64,000 nucleotides of DNA from CADEFQ01 sp050185195 (GCA_050185195.1 JBFWZQ010000013.1:20208-84207), one strand, 5' to 3'; shown: positions 42,381 to 51,819, counted from the stretch's first letter. The notes: generated by a model not told the origin, from the sequence alone. Program-made: numbers and translations.

Positions 42381-43655
42381 GTGCTCGACCCGAAGCTGCT
42401 ACGTACCGATGCCGATGCCGTTGCGCGCAACCTCGCGCGGCGGGGCTACACGCTCGACGTGGCGTTCTTTCGCACGCTCGAGGATCGGCGCAAGGCCCTG
42501 CAGGTCGAGGCCGACCGGCTGCGTGCCGAGCGCAACAACCATTCGAAATCGGTCGGCGCCGCGAAGGGGCGCGGCGAGGACATTGCGCCGCTGATGGCGC
42601 GCGGCGAAGCGCTCGCGGCCGATGTCGCGCGCATCGATGGCGAGCTCACCGTCGTGCAGGACGAACTCGACCGATGGTTGCTTGGCATTCCGAACCTGCT
42701 CGACGCCGCGGTGCCCGATGGCGCCGACGAATCCGCCAACGTCGAGATGCGGCGGGTCGGCGAGCCGCGGCGCTACGCCTTCGAGCCGAAGGACCATGTC
42801 GCGGTGGGCGACGGGCTCGACGGCTTCGATTTCGACGCCGCCGGCCGCATCGCAGGGGCACGCTTTGCCGTGATGCGCGGCGGCGTGGCGCGGCTGCATC
42901 GCGCGCTCACGCAGTTCATGCTCGACCTGCACACTCGCGAGCACGGCTACACCGAGGTGTATGTGCCGTACCTCGTGTCGCGTGCCACGTTGACCGGCAC
43001 GGGCCAGTTGCCGAAGTTCGAGCAGGACCTGTTCGCCGTGCCGCACGACCCGGACCTGTTCCTGATCCCCACGGCCGAGGTGCCGGTGACGAACCTCGTG
43101 CGCGACTGCATCCTCGCCGCCGATCGCCTGCCGCTGCGCTTCGTTGCCCACACGCCCTGTTTTCGCTCGGAAGCCGGTGCCCACGGCAAGGACACGCGTG
43201 GCCTCATCCGCCAGCACCAGTTCGACAAGGTGGAACTCGTACAGGTCGTGCGGCCCGCCGATTCCGCGCAGGCGCTGGAGGAACTCACGTCGCACGCGGA
43301 GGCCGTGCTCGCGGCACTCGAACTGCCGTATCGCGTCGTGGCGCTGTGCGCCGGCGACATCGGCTTCGGGAGTGCGAGGACTTACGACCTCGAAGTCTGG
43401 CTGCCCGGGCAGGGCAAGTACCGCGAGATTTCCTCCTGCAGCAATTGCGAGTCGTTCCAGGCGCGGCGCATGCTCGCGCGCTGGCGCAATCCGGACTCGG
43501 GCAAGCCCGAACCCGTGCACACGCTCAACGGCTCGGGGGTCGCCGTCGGCCGCGCGCTCGTCGCGGTGCTCGAGAACTTCCAGCGCGAGGACGGCAGCGT
43601 CACGATCCCCGATGCGCTGCGGCCCTACATGGGCGGCCTGAAGGAGCTGCGATGA
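42381..43655 (+). CDS. serS: Seryl-tRNA synthetase
   Basis: GTG start (LDPKLLRTDADAVARNLARRG); 424 residues. The long N-terminal coiled-coil arm (about 30-105) grips the long variable arm of tRNA-Ser. The class II catalytic core shows motif 2 (FRSEAGAHGKDTRGLIRQHQF) and motif 3 (LNGSGVAVGRALVAVLEN), with ISSCSNCESFQARR between them. It charges the tRNA-Ser species, one of which is encoded at 50607. Confidence 0.97.
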   Translation: MLDPKLLRTDADAVARNLARRGYTLDVAFFRTLEDRRKALQVEADRLRAERNNHSKSVGAAKGRGEDIAPLMARGEALAADVARIDGELTVVQDELDRWLLGIPNLLDAAVPDGADESANVEMRRVGEPRRYAFEPKDHVAVGDGLDGFDFDAAGRIAGARFAVMRGGVARLHRALTQFMLDLHTREHGYTEVYVPYLVSRATLTGTGQLPKFEQDLFAVPHDPDLFLIPTAEVPVTNLVRDCILAADRLPLRFVAHTPCFRSEAGAHGKDTRGLIRQHQFDKVELVQVVRPADSAQALEELTSHAEAVLAALELPYRVVALCAGDIGFGSARTYDLEVWLPGQGKYREISSCSNCESFQARRMLARWRNPDSGKPEPVHTLNGSGVAVGRALVAVLENFQREDGSVTIPDALRPYMGGLKELR

Positions 43656-44035
43656 GCGTCGATCTCGGCAAACTGATCCTGCGGGCGATGCTCGGCATCC
43701 TGATCCTCCTGCATGGCATCGCGAAACTGCGGGGCGGTATCGACTTCATCACCCACAGCGTGACGGCGGCCGGCCTGCCTGGCTGGTTTGCGTACGCGGT
43801 CTACGCCGGTGAGGTGCTGGCGCCCCTCCTCGTGATCGCGGGCTGGCATGCCCGCATCGGCGCGGCCCTCATCGCGGTCAACATGTTGTTCGCGTTCGGA
43901 CTCGTGCACCAGGGTGAGCTTTTTTCCCTGGCGAAGAGCGGCGGCTGGGCACTCGAGCTGCAGGGCATGTTCCTTGCCGGCGCGCTCGGCGTTGCGCTGA
44001 TCGGCCCGGGACGCTACAGCCTGAACGGCCGGTAG
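43652..44035 (+). CDS. DoxX-family membrane protein
   Basis: ATG 43652 overlaps the serS stop. The 127 residues form four membrane helices typical of DoxX (LGILILLHGIAKLRGG, VYAGEVLAPLLVIAGWHARIGAALIAVNMLFAFGL). Family roles include redox-linked membrane complexes, but no activity can be named here. Co-translation with serS appears incidental. Confidence 0.85.
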   Translation: MSVDLGKLILRAMLGILILLHGIAKLRGGIDFITHSVTAAGLPGWFAYAVYAGEVLAPLLVIAGWHARIGAALIAVNMLFAFGLVHQGELFSLAKSGGWALELQGMFLAGALGVALIGPGRYSLNGR

Positions 44036-44039
44036 CCGA

Positions 44040-44068
44040 TTGACAAAAAGAGAATGATCGTTCATTCT
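44040..44068 (+). promoter_or_regulatory. Candidate RND-operon promoter
   Basis: TTGACA (44040-44045) is followed after 17 bp by CATTCT (44063-44068), a weak -10. The operator palindrome fills the spacer and the -10, so a repressor bound there would block polymerase. Confidence 0.5.
44051..44068. promoter_or_regulatory. Palindromic operator, probable TetR-family site
   Basis: AGAATGA-TCGT-TCATTCT has perfect 7-bp arms around a 4-bp centre. It lies over the predicted promoter of the efflux operon whose last gene encodes a TetR repressor. TetR-family regulators of RND pumps commonly bind such short palindromes, so autoregulation by the 49792 gene product is likely. Confidence 0.7.
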
Positions 44069-44102
44069 TCGGGCCTTCCCGGTCGCTTGTCCCGAGGCTC
44101 AC

Positions 44103-45236
44103 ATGTTCGGTCGATTCCCTGTTCGCGCCGTCCTGGTTTCACTGCTGGCAGGCGCCGTGCTGGCCGCGTGCGGCGGCGACCAGGCGCCGCCGGCGCCGGC
44201 GGCGCAGCCCGTCACGGTCGTCACGCTGAAGGCCGAGCCCGTCACGCTGACGCGTGAGCTGCCCGCGCGCACCAACGCCTACCTGATCGCTGAAGTGCGA
44301 CCGCAGGTCAGCGGCATCGTCAAGCAGCGCCTGTTCAAGGAAGGCGGCACGGTGAAGGCCGGCCAGCCGCTCTACCAGCTCGACGATTCGACCTACCAGG
44401 CCGACGTGGCCAGCGCGCGCGCGTCGCTCGCCCGGGCCGAGGCGACCCTCAACTCGGCGCGGCTCAATGCGGCGCGCTCGGCTGAACTGGCGAAAGTCGA
44501 TGCCGTCAGCCAGCAGGACCACGAGAACGCGACCGCGGCGCTGCTGCAGGCCGAGGCCGACGTGAAGCTCGCCCAGGCGAACGTGCGTTCGAGCGGCATC
44601 CTGCTCGACTACGCGCGGATCGCCTCGCCGATCAGCGGGCGCATCGGCAAGTCATCGGTCACGCAGGGCGCGCTCGTCACGGCGAACCAGGCCGCGCCGC
44701 TCGCGACGGTGCAGCAGCTCGACCCCGTCTACGTCGACGCCACGGCCTCGAGCACCGAGCTGCTGGCGCTGCGCCGCGAACTCGCCGCGGGCACGCTCAC
44801 GAGCGCGGCGCGCACCGTGCCCGTGTCGATCGTGCTCGAGGACGGCAGCACCTACCGCCACGGCGGCAAGCTCACCTTCGCCGATGTCACCGTCGATCCG
44901 ACGACCGGCACGTTCCTGCTGCGCGTACTCGTGCCGAACACCGAGCAGCTGTTGCTGCCCGGCATGTACGTGCGCGCGGTGTTCAGCATCGGCGTGCGCG
45001 AGAACGGCGTACTCGTGCCGCAGCAGGGCATTGCACGCGACCCGAAGGGTCGCACGACGGCAATGGTCGTCGGCCAGGACGGCAAGGCGGAACTGCGCGA
45101 GGTGCAGGTCTCGCGCACGATCGGCGACAGGTGGCTGGTCGACGGCGGGCTCGCGGCGGGCGATCGCGTGATCGTCGAAGGCCTGCAGAAGATACGCCCC
45201 GGGTCGCCCGTGCAGGCGACCGAAGCGAAGGGCTGA
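44103..45236 (+). CDS. RND efflux periplasmic adaptor (membrane fusion protein)
   Basis: The 377-residue product has a lipoprotein signal with lipobox LAAC followed by GGDQ, so it is a lipid-anchored adaptor of the MexA/AcrA type. A lipoyl/hairpin region (VRPQVSGIVKQRLFKEGGTVKAGQPLYQLDD ... ARASLARAEATLNSARLNAARSAELAKVDAVSQQDHENA) and beta-barrel (IASPISGRIGKSSVTQGALVTANQ) are complete. It bridges the RND pump and the outer-membrane channel encoded downstream. It begins 35 bases after the operator. Confidence 0.95.
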   Translation: MFGRFPVRAVLVSLLAGAVLAACGGDQAPPAPAAQPVTVVTLKAEPVTLTRELPARTNAYLIAEVRPQVSGIVKQRLFKEGGTVKAGQPLYQLDDSTYQADVASARASLARAEATLNSARLNAARSAELAKVDAVSQQDHENATAALLQAEADVKLAQANVRSSGILLDYARIASPISGRIGKSSVTQGALVTANQAAPLATVQQLDPVYVDATASSTELLALRRELAAGTLTSAARTVPVSIVLEDGSTYRHGGKLTFADVTVDPTTGTFLLRVLVPNTEQLLLPGMYVRAVFSIGVRENGVLVPQQGIARDPKGRTTAMVVGQDGKAELREVQVSRTIGDRWLVDGGLAAGDRVIVEGLQKIRPGSPVQATEAKG

Positions 45237-45240
45237 GGCC

Positions 45241-48200
45241 ATGGCACGGTTCTTCATCGACCGCCCGATTTTCGCGTGGGTGATCGCGATCATCATCATG
45301 GTCGCGGGTGCGCTGTCGATCACCCGCCTCGGCATCGAGCGCTATCCGTCGATCGCGCCGCCCGCCATCACGGTGAACGCGACCTACCCGGGCGCCTCGG
45401 CGAAAGTCGTCGAGGATTCGGTGACGCAGATCATCGAGCAGAACATGAAGGGCCTCGACGGGCTCCTCTACATGTCGGCGACCAGCGAGTCGAACGGCCG
45501 GGCGGCCGTCACGCTGACCTTCGACAACGCGACCGACCCCGATATCGCGCAGGTGCAGGTGCAGAACAAGCTGCAGCTCGCGATGCCGCTGCTGCCGCAG
45601 GAAGTGCAACGGCAGGGCGTGGTGGTCACCAAGGGCCGCGCGGGCTTCCTGATGGTGCTCGCCTTCATCTCGACCGACGGCACGATGGACCGGGTCGATA
45701 TCGCCGACTACGTGTCCTCGAACCTCGCCGATACGATCAGCCGCGTGCCGGGCGTCGGCAGCCTGCAGGTGTTCGGCTCGAAGTACTCGATGCGGATCTG
45801 GCTGGATCCGAACAAGCTCTATACCTACCGGCTCGCCATCAAGGACGTGGTCTCCGCCATCCAGGCGCAGAACGCACAGGTTGCGGTCGGCCAGGTCGGC
45901 GGCACCCCGGCGATCGAGGGCCAGCAGCTGAATGCGACCATCTCGGCGCAGGATCGCTTGCAGACACCCGAGCAGTTTCGCCAGATCGTCGTGCGCAGCA
46001 ACCCCGACGGCGCCGAACTCAAGCTCGGCGACATCGCGCGCGTCGAGATGGGCTCGGAGAACTACGAATTCGTCACGCGCTACAACGGCAAGCCCGCCAC
46101 CGGCGTCGCGGTCTCGCTGGCCACCGGCGCCAACGCACTCGATACGGCCCGGGGCGTCAACGAGGCGCTCAAGGCGCTGCAGCCGTTCTTCCCGCCGGGC
46201 CTGGCCGCGACCGAGGCCTTCGATACGACCCCGTTCGTGCGCATCTCGATCATCGGCGTGGTCGAAACGCTGCTCGAAGCGGTGGCCCTCGTGTTCCTCG
46301 TCATGTTCCTCTTCCTGCAGAACCTGCGCGCGACCCTCATCCCGACGATCGCTGTGCCGGTGGTGCTGCTCGGCACCTTCGCGGCGCTCGCGGCGCTCGG
46401 TTTCTCGATCAACATGCTGACGATGTTCGCGATGGTGCTCGCGATCGGTCTCCTCGTGGACGATGCGATCGTGGTCGTCGAGAACGTCGAGCGCCTGATG
46501 TCGGAGGAGGGCCTCTCGCCGCTCGAGGCGACGCGCAAGTCGATGGACCAGATCACCGGCGCGCTGGTCGGCATCGCGATGGTGCTGTCGGCTGTGTTCG
46601 TGCCGATGGCGTTCCTGGGCGGCGCCACCGGCGTCATCTACCGCCAGTTCACCGCCACGATCGTGGCGGCGATGGGGCTTTCCGTGCTGATCGCGATCGT
46701 GCTCACGCCGGCGCTCTGCGCGACCATGCTGAAGCCGGTGGAGCGTGGCCACGGCTACACGGACCGGGGCTTCTTCGGCTGGTTCAACCGCAACTTCCGG
46801 CGCGCGAGCGAAGGGGTCGAGGGCAGCGTGCGCTCGATCCTCTCGCGCAGCGGGCGCTACATGGCGGTGTTCGCGGCGCTGGTCGTGCTGATGGGCGTGT
46901 TGTTCGTGCGCCTGCCGAGCTCGTTCCTGCCCGACGAGGACCAGGGCGTGCTCTTCTCGCAGGTGATCGCGCCAGTCGGCGCGACGCAGCAGCGCACCCT
47001 CGAATCGATGGCGAAGCTCGAACAGCACTTCCTCGAGGACGAGAAGGCCACCGTCGATTCGGTGTTCACAGTGCAGGGTTTCAGTTTCGGTGGCAGCGGC
47101 CAGAACAACGGCATGGCCTTCGTGAAGCTGAAGGACTGGGACGAACGCCCGGGCGAAGAGCTGAGCGCGAAGGCTGTGGCCCAGCGCGGCATGATGGCGC
47201 TGAGTCGCATCAAGGACGCGTTCGCCTTCTCGTTCGCGCCACCGGCGATGCCGGAACTCGGCACGGCGTCGGGTTTCGCGTTCTTCCTCAAGGACAACAG
47301 CGGCCGGGGCCATGAGGCCCTCGTCGCGGCGCGCAACCAGTTCCTGGGCGCGGCGGGGCAGAGCAAGCTGCTCGCGAACGTGCGCCCGAACGGCCAGGAA
47401 GACACGCCGCAACTGCGTGTCGTCGTCGATATCGAGAAGGCGGGCGCGCTCGGCCTTGCGATCGCCGACATCAACCAGACGCTGAGTACCGCCTGGGGCG
47501 GGCAGTATGTCGACGACTTCCTCGATCGCGGTCGCGTCAAGCGCGTCTACGTGCAGTCCGACGCGCCCTACCGCATGGTGCCCGAGAACTTCAAGCTCTG
47601 GGCGGTGCGCAATAACGTGGGCGAAATGGTGCCGTTCCCGGCCTTCGCGAGCGTGCACTGGGAGTACGGTTCGCCCCGGCTCGAGCGCTACAACGGCGTG
47701 CCCGCCGTCGAGATCAACGGCGAAGGTGCGCCGGGCGTGAGCACCGGCGACGCGATGGCCGAGGTCGAACGCCTGGTCGCGCAGTTACCCTCCGGGTTCG
47801 GCCTCGAGTGGACGGGGCTTTCCTACCAGGAACGGCAGGCCGGCGCGCAGACGCCGCTGCTCTACTCACTGTCGCTGCTGATGGTGTTCCTGTGCCTCGC
47901 GGCGCTCTACGAGAGCTGGTCGGTGCCGACAGCCGTGCTGCTCGTCGCCCCGCTCGGCATCCTCGGCGCAGTGCTCGCCAATACCCTGCGCGGCATGGAA
48001 CGCGACGTGTACTTCCAGGTCGCCATGCTGACCACCGTGGGCCTCTCGAGCAAGAACGCGATCCTGATCGTGGAGTTTGCCAAGGCGAACTACGAGGCCG
48101 GCATGGACCTGATCGCCGCGACCCTGCAGGCGGTGCGGGACCGGTTGCGGCCGATCCTGATGACTTCGCTCGCCTTCGGGCTCGGCGTGCTGCCGCTCGC

Positions 48201-48357
48201 GATCGCGACCGGCGCCGGTTCGGGCGCGCAGCGCGCGATCGGCACCGGAGTGGTCGGCGGCATGATCGTCGGCACCTTCCTCGGCCTGTTCTTCATCCCG
48301 CTGTTCTACGTGCTGGTGCAGCGTCTGTTCGGAGGCAAACGCCATGCGCAGGCGTGA
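45241..48357 (+). CDS. HAE1-type RND multidrug efflux pump
   Basis: The 1038 residues match AcrB/MexB-type transporters in length and topology (12 helices, two large periplasmic loops). The start FFIDRPIFAWVIAIIIM and motif GLLVDDAIVVVENVERLM with the two proton-relay aspartates in helix 4 are present. The helix 10 lysine occurs in GLSSKNAILIVEFAKANY. Proton influx drives export of hydrophobic or amphiphilic drugs from the periplasm and inner leaflet. The substrate range cannot be read from sequence. Confidence 0.96.
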   Translation: MARFFIDRPIFAWVIAIIIMVAGALSITRLGIERYPSIAPPAITVNATYPGASAKVVEDSVTQIIEQNMKGLDGLLYMSATSESNGRAAVTLTFDNATDPDIAQVQVQNKLQLAMPLLPQEVQRQGVVVTKGRAGFLMVLAFISTDGTMDRVDIADYVSSNLADTISRVPGVGSLQVFGSKYSMRIWLDPNKLYTYRLAIKDVVSAIQAQNAQVAVGQVGGTPAIEGQQLNATISAQDRLQTPEQFRQIVVRSNPDGAELKLGDIARVEMGSENYEFVTRYNGKPATGVAVSLATGANALDTARGVNEALKALQPFFPPGLAATEAFDTTPFVRISIIGVVETLLEAVALVFLVMFLFLQNLRATLIPTIAVPVVLLGTFAALAALGFSINMLTMFAMVLAIGLLVDDAIVVVENVERLMSEEGLSPLEATRKSMDQITGALVGIAMVLSAVFVPMAFLGGATGVIYRQFTATIVAAMGLSVLIAIVLTPALCATMLKPVERGHGYTDRGFFGWFNRNFRRASEGVEGSVRSILSRSGRYMAVFAALVVLMGVLFVRLPSSFLPDEDQGVLFSQVIAPVGATQQRTLESMAKLEQHFLEDEKATVDSVFTVQGFSFGGSGQNNGMAFVKLKDWDERPGEELSAKAVAQRGMMALSRIKDAFAFSFAPPAMPELGTASGFAFFLKDNSGRGHEALVAARNQFLGAAGQSKLLANVRPNGQEDTPQLRVVVDIEKAGALGLAIADINQTLSTAWGGQYVDDFLDRGRVKRVYVQSDAPYRMVPENFKLWAVRNNVGEMVPFPAFASVHWEYGSPRLERYNGVPAVEINGEGAPGVSTGDAMAEVERLVAQLPSGFGLEWTGLSYQERQAGAQTPLLYSLSLLMVFLCLAALYESWSVPTAVLLVAPLGILGAVLANTLRGMERDVYFQVAMLTTVGLSSKNAILIVEFAKANYEAGMDLIAATLQAVRDRLRPILMTSLAFGLGVLPLAIATGAGSGAQRAIGTGVVGGMIVGTFLGLFFIPLFYVLVQRLFGGKRHAQA

Positions 48358-49795
48358 GATGCGAATCGTGGTGACGATCATGGCGGCGATGCTGCTTGCC
48401 GGCTGCGGCCTGCTCGTGCCAAAGCTGCCCGCCGGGCAGCCCGGCATTCCCGCCGAATGGCCCTTGCCGCCGACGACGGGTGCGGGTGTCGACCTGCCGT
48501 CAGCGTCGCAGGCATCTGACGCTGGCGCAGCGGCCACGACGGTGGCGACCGCCGACGTCGGCTGGCGGGATTTCTTCGTCGACCCGAAGCTCGAGGAACT
48601 GATCGCGCTCGCCCTGGCCGGCAACCGGGACCTGCGCGTGGCGATGCTCAATGTCGAGCGGGCGCGGGCCCAGTACCGCGTGCAGCGCGCGAGCCGCGTA
48701 CCGACGGTCACGGCGACTGGGGCGCTGACGCGCGCGGGCGGTGAGCAACTGCCGGTCACGGAGGAGGCCAGTGCGACGGCGGGCGTCGCCGCGTTCGAAC
48801 TCGACCTGTTCGGGCGCGTGCGCAATCTTTCCGAGGCGCAGTTGCAGCGCTATTTCGCGCAGGACGCGGCCCGGCGCGCGGCGCAGTTGTCGCTCGTCGC
48901 CGAGATCGCAAACGCCTATCTCTCGCTCGGCGCCGATCGCGAGCTGCAACGGGTGGCGCGGGAAGCGCTCGGGAACCGGCAACAGGCGCTCGAGCTGACG
49001 ATCAAGCGGCACGACCTCGGCGCGGTCTCCGCACTCGACGTGAGCCAGGCGCAGACGGCCGTCGAGACGGCGCGCACGGATGCGGCCCGTTTCGCGGGGC
49101 AGGTGGCGCGCGACATCAATGCGCTCACGCTGCTCGTCGGCGCGCCGATCGACCCGGCACTGCTGCCGGCGCAGTTCGACCTGCACGTGAGCGGGCTTGG
49201 CGCGCTGCCGACGGGCCTGCCCTCCGAAGTGCTGCTGCGCCGGCCCGACGTGCAGCAGGCCGAGCGCCTCCTGCGTGCCGCGAATGCCAACATCGGCGCG
49301 GCGCGCGCCGCGTTCTTTCCGTCCATCAGCCTCACCGGGAATGCGGGCTACACGAGCGACGATCTCTCCACCGTCTTCGACAGCGGCACGCGCCTCTGGA
49401 GCTTCTCGCCGCGGGTCGACCTGCCGATCTTCACCGGCGGGCGCAACCTTGCGAACCTGAAGACCGCCAACGTCGACCGGGACATCGCGCTCGCGCAGTA
49501 CGAGAAGGCGATCCAGGGCGGCTTTCGCGAAGTGGCCGACGCGCTCGCGCTCACCCGCACGCTGGCCGAGCAGAAGGCCTCGCAGGAGGCACTGGTCGCC
49601 GCCGCCACGCGCGCCGACGAGCTCTCGCGCGTGCGTTACGAGAGCGGCCGGGACAGCTACCTCGTGCTGCTCGACTCGCAGCGCACGCTGTACGGGGCGC
49701 AACAGTCGCTGATCGCGACGCAACTCGCGGAGCAGGCGAATCGCGTGCTGCTCTACAAGGTGCTCGGCGGCGGCTGGGTCGAGACGACGCGATGA
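48344..49795 (+). CDS. RND outer-membrane channel (OprM/NodT family lipoprotein)
   Basis: ATG 48344 has a GGAGG site eight bases upstream and overlaps the pump gene; ATG 48359 is an alternative. The 483-residue protein has a lipobox LAGC and two OEP repeats (ELIALALAGNRDLRVAMLNVERARAQYRVQRA and LLRAANANIGAARAAFFPSISLTGNAG). It closes the tripartite pump with the adaptor and RND protein. Confidence 0.94.
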   Translation: MRRREMRIVVTIMAAMLLAGCGLLVPKLPAGQPGIPAEWPLPPTTGAGVDLPSASQASDAGAAATTVATADVGWRDFFVDPKLEELIALALAGNRDLRVAMLNVERARAQYRVQRASRVPTVTATGALTRAGGEQLPVTEEASATAGVAAFELDLFGRVRNLSEAQLQRYFAQDAARRAAQLSLVAEIANAYLSLGADRELQRVAREALGNRQQALELTIKRHDLGAVSALDVSQAQTAVETARTDAARFAGQVARDINALTLLVGAPIDPALLPAQFDLHVSGLGALPTGLPSEVLLRRPDVQQAERLLRAANANIGAARAAFFPSISLTGNAGYTSDDLSTVFDSGTRLWSFSPRVDLPIFTGGRNLANLKTANVDRDIALAQYEKAIQGGFREVADALALTRTLAEQKASQEALVAAATRADELSRVRYESGRDSYLVLLDSQRTLYGAQQSLIATQLAEQANRVLLYKVLGGGWVETTR

Positions 49796-50418
49796 ACGAA
49801 GCCGCGGCAGGGCACAAGGGCAACGGGCGCGCGGCGGCCCAGCGCGAGCGCATCCTGCGTGCGGCGCAAAAGTGCTTCGTCGATCGCGGCTTCCATGCGG
49901 CGAGCATGGCGACGATCGCACAGACCGCCGAGATGAGCCCGGGCCTCATCTATCGCTACTTCAGCAGCAAGAGCGAGATCATCCTCGCCATCATCGGGCA
50001 GCAGCTCGACGTCGCGCGCGAGCGCATCGGCGAGCTGCACGCCGCGAGCGACCTCGCCGGCGCGATGGCGGGTGCCTACGGCACGCCGGGGGAGTGCGAT
50101 AGCGAGCGCATCAGCCCGCCGCTGTTCCTCGAGATGTCGGCGGAGGCGACCCGCGACCCGCAGATCGCCGCGGCCGCGCAAACCTCCGACGCCGCCGTGC
50201 GCGCGGCGCTGATGCAGGTGCTGGTGCGCAGGCAGGAAGAGGGCGGCTATGGCGTGCCGAAGGCCGAAGCGGCCGGGCGCGCGCTGATGCTGATGTGCCT
50301 CTTCGAGGGGCTCAAGGTGCGCGAAGCGCGCGAGCCGAAGCTCGACCGCAAGGTGCTGCGCGCGGCCCTGGAGCAGGTACTCACGACGATTTTCCAGCCG
50401 TCGCGACGAGCCAGCTGA
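49792..50418 (+). CDS. TetR/AcrR-family repressor of the efflux operon
   Basis: The start overlaps the channel gene stop. The 208 residues include a TetR HTH (RILRAAQKCFVDRGFHAASMATIAQTAEMSPGLIYRYFSSKSEII) and a variable ligand-binding C-terminal half. As the last gene of the operon, with a palindromic operator over its promoter at 44051-44068, it most likely represses its own operon and is released by pump substrates. This is an inference from layout. Confidence 0.9.
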   Translation: MNEAAAGHKGNGRAAAQRERILRAAQKCFVDRGFHAASMATIAQTAEMSPGLIYRYFSSKSEIILAIIGQQLDVARERIGELHAASDLAGAMAGAYGTPGECDSERISPPLFLEMSAEATRDPQIAAAAQTSDAAVRAALMQVLVRRQEEGGYGVPKAEAAGRALMLMCLFEGLKVREAREPKLDRKVLRAALEQVLTTIFQPSRRAS

Positions 50419-50476
50419 CTCCGTCCGGCGCTGGCTTTTGCCGGGTGGGATTTGCGACCATACGCGCCGCGCATGT

Positions 50477-50520
50477 GGAAGGGTGGCGGAGCGGTTGAAC
50501 GCACCGGTCTTGAAAACATG
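50477..50520 (+). pseudogene. Truncated tRNA-Ser(UGA) 5' half
   Basis: The segment begins GGAAGGGTGGCGGAGCGG and runs through a good D arm into CCGGT-CTTGAAA-AC, which is a serine UGA anticodon loop. It then diverges: the 3' anticodon strand pairs at only three of five positions, and no T arm or CCA end follows. It lies 130 bp before the intact tRNA-Ser and shares its first nine bases. It looks like a tRNA gene broken after the anticodon, as insertion or deletion at a tRNA can do. Confidence 0.65.
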
Positions 50521-50606
50521 GGCGGGTGCCCCGGAAAGCGGAATGAATACAGCCGTTTACGCGCTGCCCAATTGCCGCCCGTAAGCGGAACGTAAGATTC
50601 AAAATT

Positions 50607-50694
50607 GGAAGGGTGGCCGAGTGGTTTAAGGCAGCGCTCTTGAAAAGCGCCGACGGGCAACCGTCCGTGGGTTCGAATCCCACCCCTTCCGCCA
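50607..50694 (+). tRNA. tRNA-Ser(UGA)
   Basis: The 88-nt gene folds fully: acceptor GGAAGGG/CCCTTCC, D arm, anticodon stem GCGCT/AGCGC with loop CTTGAAA (anticodon TGA), a long class II variable arm (CGACGGGCAACCGTCC), T arm GTGGG-TTCGAAT-CCCAC, G discriminator and encoded CCA. The long variable arm and G73 are serine identity elements. Confidence 0.97.
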
Positions 50695-50741
50695 CCTTCG
50701 CATGGAGTGGTACCGTAGTCGCAGTGAATGGAGGGCATGCA

Positions 50742-50957
50742 GTGACAAACGGCGAACAAAAGATGCTTGTGCGCGGAGTAGCTGCCGGCACGATTATGGG
50801 AATGGCCGTTGGCCTGATGATTGCTTTGTTCATTGCGATGAATCCAGTGGGTCATGTTTCGGTTGGCGCAGTTGTCGCTTTCGTTACGGGCCTGGTCACT
50901 GCGGCGTTTCTCGTGATTTTCGCGATTTACCGCAGCCAAGAAAGCAAGAGCGCCTAA
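50742..50957 (+). CDS. Small two-helix membrane protein, unknown
   Basis: GTG 50742 with GGAGGG upstream is chosen; ATG 50763 is possible. The open frame continues upstream through the tRNA and is artefactual there. The 71 residues form two hydrophobic segments (GVAAGTIMGMAVGLMIALFIAM and VSVGAVVAFVTGLVTAAFLVIFAIY) with a charged tail (RSQESKSA). No family is recognised. It is the first gene of the lower-GC accessory patch. Confidence 0.5.
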   Translation: MTNGEQKMLVRGVAAGTIMGMAVGLMIALFIAMNPVGHVSVGAVVAFVTGLVTAAFLVIFAIYRSQESKSA

Positions 50958-50982
50958 GAGCGAGGCCTAAGTCTCCCCGCTG

Positions 50983-51231
50983 ATGCGATCGGGCTATCCT
51001 CCACTCAAACGCAGCGGCGCACGCGGCGTTACAGCGACCCGTGTGCTGGTCGCCACCATAGCCGCACTCTTGCGCCGATCTCGGCCCGTGCGTTCCCAGC
51101 GGGCGCGCTGTACAGACGAAAACACAGGCAGGACGTACCTACCGTCTCTGTTCACGTACCAGATCGAACAGCTCGAAGATGATAAGTCCAAGAGCCCCGG
51201 CGCTTCCTCCAATGACGCCTTGGAAAAGTGA
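50983..51231 (+). CDS. Doubtful hypothetical ORF before the NYN gene
   Basis: The 82-residue frame ends in a TGATG overlap with the NYN gene, which argues for a coupled gene, and its last 40 residues (RTYLPSLFTYQIEQLED) look protein-like. The Arg-rich first half looks non-coding, and no ribosome-binding site is evident. The opposite strand also has an open frame here. I cannot assign a function. Confidence 0.25.
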   Translation: MRSGYPPLKRSGARGVTATRVLVATIAALLRRSRPVRSQRARCTDENTGRTYLPSLFTYQIEQLEDDKSKSPGASSNDALEK

Positions 51232-51785
51232 TGGACTACATCTACATCGATAACTCAAATCTGTACATCGAAGGTCGGCGCGTTAGCGCTGTTGCCCAAC
51301 GGCTTGCACCGAGCATCATCCAAGCGATGAACGAAGGGATTTTCGATCACGGGTACACTATCAGCTTCGGAAAGCTGCACGAGTTTCTCTGTGGCACTGA
51401 CAAGAAACAGATCAAGCGCGCGGCGCTGTTCGGTTCAAGGCCGCCGCCGAATGACGGCATCTGGCAGTATGCGAAGCGAGCGGGGTTCGAGCTTCACCTC
51501 GAAGATCGGAACTACGCCAACAAGGAAAAGAAAATTGATACGGGCATCGCCACCCTGTTGACCAAGGATGCGTACAAGAGCGACGGCTACAAGAACGGCA
51601 AACCGCAGGAAGACACTTTCGTTCTGGTCGCTGGTGACAGCGACTACGTGCCGACGATCAAGGAACTTCAGGCCGACGGGTTCAAGGTCGAGGTGGTTTT
51701 CTGGAACCACGCCGCGCGGGAACTGAGAGAGGTTGCTTCCAAGTTCATTGGTCTCGACCAGTATTTGGAAGCGTTGCGCCTTTGA
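51231..51785 (+). CDS. NYN-domain (PIN-like) putative RNase
   Basis: The 184-residue protein is a LabA/DUF88-type NYN domain. It begins YIYIDNSNLYIEG with Asp7 and Asn8-Asn10, and has KKIDTGIATLLTKDAY with the central acidic residue and FVLVAGDSDYVPTIKELQADG with the GDSD motif. These acidic residues form the metal site of PIN-like nucleases. NYN proteins act in RNA processing or are found in defence and mobile loci; this one lies in an island at a tRNA gene. The target is unknown. Confidence 0.85.
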   Translation: MDYIYIDNSNLYIEGRRVSAVAQRLAPSIIQAMNEGIFDHGYTISFGKLHEFLCGTDKKQIKRAALFGSRPPPNDGIWQYAKRAGFELHLEDRNYANKEKKIDTGIATLLTKDAYKSDGYKNGKPQEDTFVLVAGDSDYVPTIKELQADGFKVEVVFWNHAARELREVASKFIGLDQYLEALRL

Positions 51786-51819
51786 CGCCTTGATTTCGGC
51801 TGGCCCGCCAGGCCACAAG

